Positions 7,631 to 12,257 of a stretch of 12,257 nucleotides of DNA are shown here, one piece after another. The DNA comes from an uncultured cyanobacterium (GTDB lineage: Bacteria; Cyanobacteriota; Cyanobacteriia; PCC-6307; Cyanobiaceae), in NCBI GenBank assembly GCA_903831165.1, contig CAIKWV010000244.1, positions 1 to 12,257 of the forward strand. Reading direction: 5' to 3'. Under the pieces are notes generated by a model, which saw only the letters and a list, made by a program, of their open reading frames with translations, made no database searches and was not told where the DNA came from. The translations under genes and the position numbers were made by a program. Every line of letters starts with the position of its first letter. The stretch's first letter is position 1.

Positions 7631-8323
7631 TCAGGAGCGGCTGGTGGCCACATCCTTGCTGCAGGCCTGATCAGGCCCGCCAGCGGCAGCCGGCGCACAG
7701 AGGCGCAGGGGCCCCAGCCCCTGCAGGCGCTGCTGCCAGCGGGCAACATCGATGCGGGGTGCCCCCTGGCTGGCCGGCCCCCGCTCCCTCCAGGTCAGCT
7801 GGAACAGATCGCCCCTGCCATGCACGGCCACCATCAAGGTGGTTTCCGAGCCTCCCCGGGGGGTCTGCCCGCAGGCCGCAACAGCCGCAAAACTCGGCTG
7901 CACCATGCCGGCCAACGGGCCGATCGGGCTGGCGGTGAAACTGCTGGGGCAGACCCGCTGCCGCAGGCTCATGGCCATGGCCAGCACCAGTCGGTCCGGC
8001 GGCAGGCTGGCCACCCGGGGGGGCATCGCCGCGAGGGGCCTGACGATGGCGGAGAGGGCCTGGCGCGGCAGCTCGCCGCTGTCGGAGGCCAGCCGGTAGC
8101 TCTTGACGAAGGCCCCCTGGATCCGTTGCTCGCCGGGCTGGATCTTGAAGCCCTGGGGCAGGGTGAACAGCAGGCCCTCGGGCTGGCCGGCGACCACCAC
8201 GAACTCCAGTTGGCGGTGGCCGCTGGCCGCCCCGGATCCGGGGGCCCGCTGGCATCCGGCCGCGACCAGCAGCACCGCGGCGGCCAGCAGGCCCCGGCTC
8301 AGCTGATGACGGACCTTGGTCAT
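7631..8323 (-). CDS. Putative lipoprotein, unknown function
   Basis: A 230-residue protein that I do not recognise. A lipoprotein signal peptide is clear: a basic N-terminus (MTKVRHQLSR), a hydrophobic core (GLLAAAVLLVAA, 11-22) and a lipobox ending in Cys24 (VAAGC). The mature chain would be anchored to a membrane facing the periplasm. It has four further cysteines (in VCPSS, ACGQT, LCAPA and QACSK), which could form two disulfides, and ends in a polar tail. The start at 8323 has AGGAG nine bases upstream and places the signal peptide at the N-terminus; the frame extends further upstream as non-homologous sequence and was not used. It lies 28 bases downstream of the 163-residue gene, suggesting one transcript. 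Confidence 0.75.
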   Translation of the reverse strand: MTKVRHQLSRGLLAAAVLLVAAGCQRAPGSGAASGHRQLEFVVVAGQPEGLLFTLPQGFKIQPGEQRIQGAFVKSYRLASDSGELPRQALSAIVRPLAAMPPRVASLPPDRLVLAMAMSLRQRVCPSSFTASPIGPLAGMVQPSFAAVAACGQTPRGGSETTLMVAVHGRGDLFQLTWRERGPASQGAPRIDVARWQQRLQGLGPLRLCAPAAAGGPDQACSKDVATSRS

Positions 8324-8351
8324 CGGAAGACGCTCCTGAACGACAGCATCT

Positions 8352-8843
8352 TCAGGCCGCCTGGGCGGACGGTCCTGGAGGCATGCCGCCATCGCGCTCC
8401 TCGCCCGGGGCCTCAAACAGCTCGAACAACTGGCGGCAGAACTGGCGCATCTTTTGCTCCACGGCCGCCGTGGGCGGATGGGAGCCACTGGCGCGCCAGT
8501 CGCCCACGGTGGCCAATGTCCAGCGTTCACGCTCGTAGGTGAGGCCCCTGAGGGTCACCCCCAGCAGGGGGGGGCGGCGGGCAGCCGCCAGTGCAGCGGC
8601 GCCGGGAGGCAGCGCCAGGCGCAACTGCACCAGCACGGAACGGCACTGGGTGCGGGGGCTCCAACCGGGGAAATGGAACGAGAAATCCAGGGTCTCCCGC
8701 TCTCCGAAGGCCCGGGTCAGGGGGTCATCGCGCCAGGGGTTGAGATTGGCCCGGGCATCGGGAAACGACTCGCGAAACAGACTGGCCGCCGAGGCGATGG
8801 CCTGGGCCAGCTCAAGGGATCGGGCCTGATCGGCGGCATTCAT
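8352..8843 (-). CDS. Conserved-looking hypothetical protein, 163 aa
   Basis: Not recognised. The predicted product has no signal peptide or membrane segment. It begins with an Ala-rich amphipathic helix (residues 5-24), then a mixed region with FSFHFPGWSPRTQCRSVLVQ (55-74) that looks like beta strands. A second part, RERWTLATVGDWRAS (105-119), leads into a helical segment VEQKMRQFCRQLFELFEAPG (128-147) and an acidic/Pro-rich tail. The start at 8843 has AGGA eight bases upstream; ATG 8852 is an alternative adding three residues. The frame continues upstream to 9056 but that stretch lies in the divergent regulatory region and contains the palindrome. It is the first gene of the minus-strand series and precedes the lipoprotein by 28 bases. 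Confidence 0.6.
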   Translation of the reverse strand: MNAADQARSLELAQAIASAASLFRESFPDARANLNPWRDDPLTRAFGERETLDFSFHFPGWSPRTQCRSVLVQLRLALPPGAAALAAARRPPLLGVTLRGLTYERERWTLATVGDWRASGSHPPTAAVEQKMRQFCRQLFELFEAPGEERDGGMPPGPSAQAA

Positions 8844-8880
8844 GCGCCCCATCCTGGAGGCCCTGGCCCAGGTTCGCAGC

Positions 8881-8913
8881 ACCGATCGCCAGTTGCGGAC
8901 AAGCGCGATCGGT
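8881..8913. repeat. Inverted repeat, 9-bp perfect arms
   Basis: ACCGATCGC (8881-8889) and its exact complement GCGATCGGT (8905-8913) are separated by 15 bases. The arm centres are 24 bp apart, a bit over two helical turns, as in a site for a dimeric regulator. It lies 38-70 bases upstream of the ATG at 8843, where it could overlap a promoter or form a leader hairpin. Confidence 0.8.
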
Positions 8914-8961
8914 CCCGGCCTCCCAAGAGGCGGCTCTCCAACCGACAAGAGCAGGCCACAG

Positions 8962-8987
8962 GCTGCTGTCGCTCGAGCGACAGCAGC
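8962..8987. repeat. Perfect 26-bp palindrome
   Basis: The half-site GCTGCTGTCGCTC is followed directly by its exact reverse complement, with CTCGAG at the centre. Neither side has a T-run, which argues against a simple intrinsic terminator. It is near the middle of the divergent region, 119 bases from the minus-strand start and 171 from the plus-strand start, so a shared operator is the simplest reading. Confidence 0.9.
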
Positions 8988-9158
8988 GCTTCGGCACGGG
9001 CTCCAACCGGGCCCGCCAGCGCGGCCAGGCGGAGCAGAGGTCAGCGGCACAGCCAAGGCGGCGGGGCCCCGCTGCGCAACTGGCGGTCGAATCCCAGCGT
9101 GCCCGATAAGGTCGATCGCCGGCCTCGTCCACCAAGGTCCCCGCGGGGCTGTTTCGCC

Positions 9159-9848
9159 ATGGTGATCGCACCCACAGGGCGCCGCGTCCAGGCCAGGGAG
9201 CTGGCTGTGCTGGTCCTGATCTTCCTGCTGCAGATCGGCAATGCCGAAATGCTGCGCCGCTCCGCCGGCGACTTCAGCGCCCGCATGGGCGGCACCGAAG
9301 CCGGGCGTCTAGTGGCGGGCTGGTCCCTGCTGCTGGCCAACCATGTGCACCCGGTGGCCATGGTGATCTGCGGCGTGTGGCTGGCGACCATGGCGGTGCT
9401 CCTGGGGCGGGGGCTGCCGCTGCCCCGCTGGAGCTTTGATGGGCCCGGGCTGTGGTCTTTGATCAGGTTGCTGCTGGAGTTCCTGATCATCAACGGCCTG
9501 ATCTTCGAGGGATCAAAGGTGGCGCCCGGCGTGCTGCTCGGCCAGATCGTGCTGTATCTGCCCTATTTCGTGATCACCTGGGGCTGGATCTTCCAGCGGC
9601 TGGACTGGGTGGGCCAGAGCGAGCCCGGTCGCTTCGTGCAGCTCTGCGATGTCGATCCCAGCAGGGGAGTCACACGATTCGATTACTACCACTCCTCGAT
9701 CACCACCCTGCTGAACAAGGGCAAACCGACGATCGTGGGCGTAAGCCGCAGCGGCCGCGTGCTGGTCCTCGTCTATCTCTGCATGGTGCTGGGTCTGTAC
9801 GCCGTGGTCTTCACCCGCATCCTGCAGCTGACCCGAGCCGTGATCTGA
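9159..9848 (+). CDS. Membrane protein with ion-channel-like C-terminus and non-canonical filter
   Basis: A 229-residue membrane protein with hydrophobic segments near 13-28, 52-83, 100-118, 123-147 and 200-224. The last two segments flank DYYHSSITTLLNKGKP (176-190 and on) and SRSGRVLVL (196-204). This aligns by eye with the pore region of two-TM K+ channels, where Y-F-S-x-x-T-L-T-T-x-G-[YF]-G-D is followed by P-x-T-x-x-G-R. Here the filter TxGYG is replaced by LLNKGK, so K+ selectivity is not expected. The protein may be a channel relative that conducts something else or has lost conduction. The start at 9159 is the first ATG before the first hydrophobic segment; the frame extends upstream to 8454 but antisense to the 163-residue gene. 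The stop lies inside a direct repeat, and icd follows 168 bases later. Confidence 0.65.
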   Translation: MVIAPTGRRVQARELAVLVLIFLLQIGNAEMLRRSAGDFSARMGGTEAGRLVAGWSLLLANHVHPVAMVICGVWLATMAVLLGRGLPLPRWSFDGPGLWSLIRLLLEFLIINGLIFEGSKVAPGVLLGQIVLYLPYFVITWGWIFQRLDWVGQSEPGRFVQLCDVDPSRGVTRFDYYHSSITTLLNKGKPTIVGVSRSGRVLVLVYLCMVLGLYAVVFTRILQLTRAVI

Positions 9849-9882
9849 GCCCAGGTGTACGGGGCCCAGGTGTACGGGGCCC
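9849..9882. repeat. 15-bp tandem repeat after the channel-like gene
   Basis: CCCAGGTGTACGGGG is present twice in perfect tandem (9850-9864, 9865-9879), with the period extending one base before and three after. The array is bracketed by two copies of TGATCTGAGCCC at 9841-9852 and 9886-9897, the first of which contains the stop codon of the upstream gene. The arrangement looks like slippage or duplication at a gene end. Confidence 0.9.
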
Positions 9883-10016
9883 CATTGATCTGAGCCCGGA
9901 GTCCCAGGCACGGCCAGGTTCAATGTCAGCACAGCGAGCCACCGCCGCGCCGATCACCACAAACCTTCCGCAGACACCTCCAGGCATAGGCTCGCAGCCA
10001 GCGACGGACGCCCCGC

Positions 10017-11447
<1,431 letters not shown>

Positions 11448-11480
11448 GGGGTGGCGGCTGAGAGCCAGGACTGACAACAC

Positions 11481-11492
11481 GGCCGGACGGCC
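11481..11492. terminator. Weak hairpin downstream of icd
   Basis: GGCC-GGAC-GGCC forms a 4-bp stem 33 bases after the icd stop. There is no U-tract, so this is at best a marginal terminator. The remaining part of the 172-base gap before 11620 shows no gene. Confidence 0.15.
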
Positions 11493-11586
11493 TGGATCGA
11501 GCGCGTCGCCGTGCGGCTACTCACCCCATGGATGGCTCCGCCCGCTTGGCCCACCAGGGTCGCGGGGTCCATTGCGGCGAGCTCGG

Positions 11587-11602
11587 TAGGGTCTCTTCCC
11601 TA
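11587..11602 (+). repeat. Small inverted repeat in the leader of the 3'-terminal ORF
   Basis: TAGGG (11587-11591) and CCCTA (11598-11602) flank a six-base loop and end 17 bases before the ATG at 11620. As RNA this would be a short hairpin near the ribosome-binding region. It may be coincidental. Confidence 0.35.
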
Positions 11603-11619
11603 GTCGGTGGCTTCGTCCC

Positions 11620-12159
11620 ATGAGTCAGCCGGGCACGACCGGTGCCCCAGGGACGGGAGCCCCCCGGGAGGCGTCCAACCACGCTGCAGTGATCAGCTAC
11701 CGCCCCGAGATCGACGGGCTGCGGGCCCTGGCGGTGCTGCTGGTGATCGGCCATCACCTGGGCGCTGATCGTGGTGTCCTGCCCAGCGGTTTCCTGTTCT
11801 CCAACTATGTGAGCGCAAGCAGCCTCGTTTTTCGCTCCGACAAATACGACGCCCAGCATCCGCTGCCGGCGGGGGTTCTGCCGAATGCAACCCTCCTGGC
11901 CACGGACCACCTGCCGGTAATGGCGGTGTTCAACAATCCCTATTCCCCATTCCCGATCTTATCCGGCACCAGCGGTGGCGGTGTTGTCACGCTGCGCTGG
12001 CAATCCCAGGTCAATGCGCGTTACCGGGTGGAAGCCTCGGCCAACCTCCTGGCCTGGACGATCCAAGCCAGCAACCTGGTCGCCGCCGCGACAAATTACA
12101 CCTGGAGCAACACGCGCAACGATGGCGCTCGATTCTACCGCGTGGTGCGGCAACCTTAG
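11620..12159 (+). pseudogene. Chimeric ORF: truncated acyltransferase-3 N-terminus joined to an unrelated C-terminus
   Basis: An intact 179-codon frame that does not read as one natural protein. Residues 27-59 (YRPEIDGLRALAVLLVIGHH, then LPSGFL) match the opening of membrane acyltransferase-3 (OafA-type) proteins, which O-acetylate surface polysaccharides and normally run 350-650 residues with ten membrane segments. The expected next motif (GVDVFFVISGF) is absent. From residue 60 the sequence is unrelated: LLATDHLPVMAVF (92-104) resembles the C-terminal SDHLPV motif of endonuclease/exonuclease/phosphatase proteins. The end, with SNLVAAATNYTW and GARFYRVVRQP, resembles secreted proteins of Verrucomicrobia. 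The join is near 11797. Hand-counted GC falls from 73% (11701-11760) to about 62% (11821-12000). Either an assembly join or a real gene fusion/truncation. Confidence 0.6.
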
Positions 12160-12237
12160 GGTTCTGTCCGGTTCCAGCAGACTTGAGATTTGACGCTGCA
12201 TCAGCAAGCACTATCATGGCGGGAGACAATCCTGAAC

Positions 12238-12257
12238 ATGCGCCTGAACGAACTCTC
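12238..12257 (+). CDS. Possible start of another gene (partial)
   Basis: ATG at 12238 opens a frame of six complete codons plus two bases to the right edge (MRLNEL, then Ser by any third base). A GGGAGA lies 11 bases upstream, somewhat far for a Shine-Dalgarno site. The start resembles the beginning of ribosomal protein L15 in some bacteria, but seven residues cannot support an identification. It lies beyond the suspected join at 11797, so it may come from a different genome. Confidence 0.25.

Larger units (their letters stand above)
8844..9158. promoter_or_regulatory. Divergent intergenic region with several dyads
   Basis: This 315-base stretch has no gene I can support. It separates the minus-strand series from the plus-strand series, so both sets of promoters should lie here. 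It holds a 9-bp-arm inverted repeat (8881-8913), a perfect 26-bp palindrome (8962-8987), and two shorter GC-only palindromes, GCGGGGCCCCGC (9061-9072) and CCCCGCGGGG (9139-9148). The last one begins 20 bases before the plus-strand ATG and leaves no obvious Shine-Dalgarno site. I found no clear -10/-35 pair. Confidence 0.5.

Noticed and set aside
7513..7749. Upstream extension of the heme oxygenase frame (79 codons)
   Set aside because: Low-complexity Ala/Pro/Arg sequence overlapping the lipoprotein gene's end; HO1 proteins begin at the ATG at 7512 by length and by the position of the proximal His.
9080..9100. Possible tRNA T-arm (GGTCGAATCC)
   Set aside because: The loop is one base short of the standard T-arm and no acceptor, D or anticodon stem could be built around it on either strand.
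8454..9158. N-terminal extension of the channel-like protein frame (about 235 codons)
   Set aside because: It overlaps the 163-residue gene antisense and the palindrome region; membrane-protein character begins only at ATG 9159.

Overview
The window looks like a high-GC chromosomal segment from a picocyanobacterium (Synechococcus/Cyanobium-like). The reasons are a 237-residue HO1-type heme oxygenase, a 476-residue NADP-isocitrate dehydrogenase of the long cyanobacterial form, dense gene packing, frequent non-ATG starts and weak Shine-Dalgarno sites. Taxonomy is inferred from protein character only; no database search was possible.

Positions 1 to 8843 are read entirely on the minus strand. 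In transcription order (right to left) they hold: an unrecognised 163-residue protein, a lipoprotein, heme oxygenase, a GT-B glycosyltransferase starting 2 bases after the heme oxygenase stop, an MsbA/PglK-like ABC exporter, Kdo-8-phosphate synthase (kdsA), Kdo-8-phosphate phosphatase (kdsC), a second GT-B-like transferase, and a multispanning EpsG/Wzy-like polymerase that runs off the left edge. From 6796 leftward this is a surface-polysaccharide block. It makes Kdo, carries two candidate transferases and an ATP-driven flippase/exporter, and ends with a candidate polymerase. kdsB, kdsD and a recognisable Kdo transferase are not in the window.

From 9159 rightward genes are on the plus strand: a membrane protein with a two-TM channel-like C-terminus but no canonical K+ filter, then icd (isocitrate to 2-oxoglutarate, the carbon skeleton for ammonia assimilation). 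The 315-base divergent region between the two halves carries a perfect 26-bp palindrome and a separate 9-bp-arm dyad.

The right end is anomalous. An ORF at 11620-12159 begins like an acyltransferase-3 (OafA-type) protein. After about residue 59 it switches to unrelated sequence ending like a secreted Verrucomicrobia-type C-terminus. This is either an assembly join or a real chimeric remnant, and it makes the last ~460 bases suspect.

Most other long reading frames in this GC-rich window are antisense shadows and were left out.
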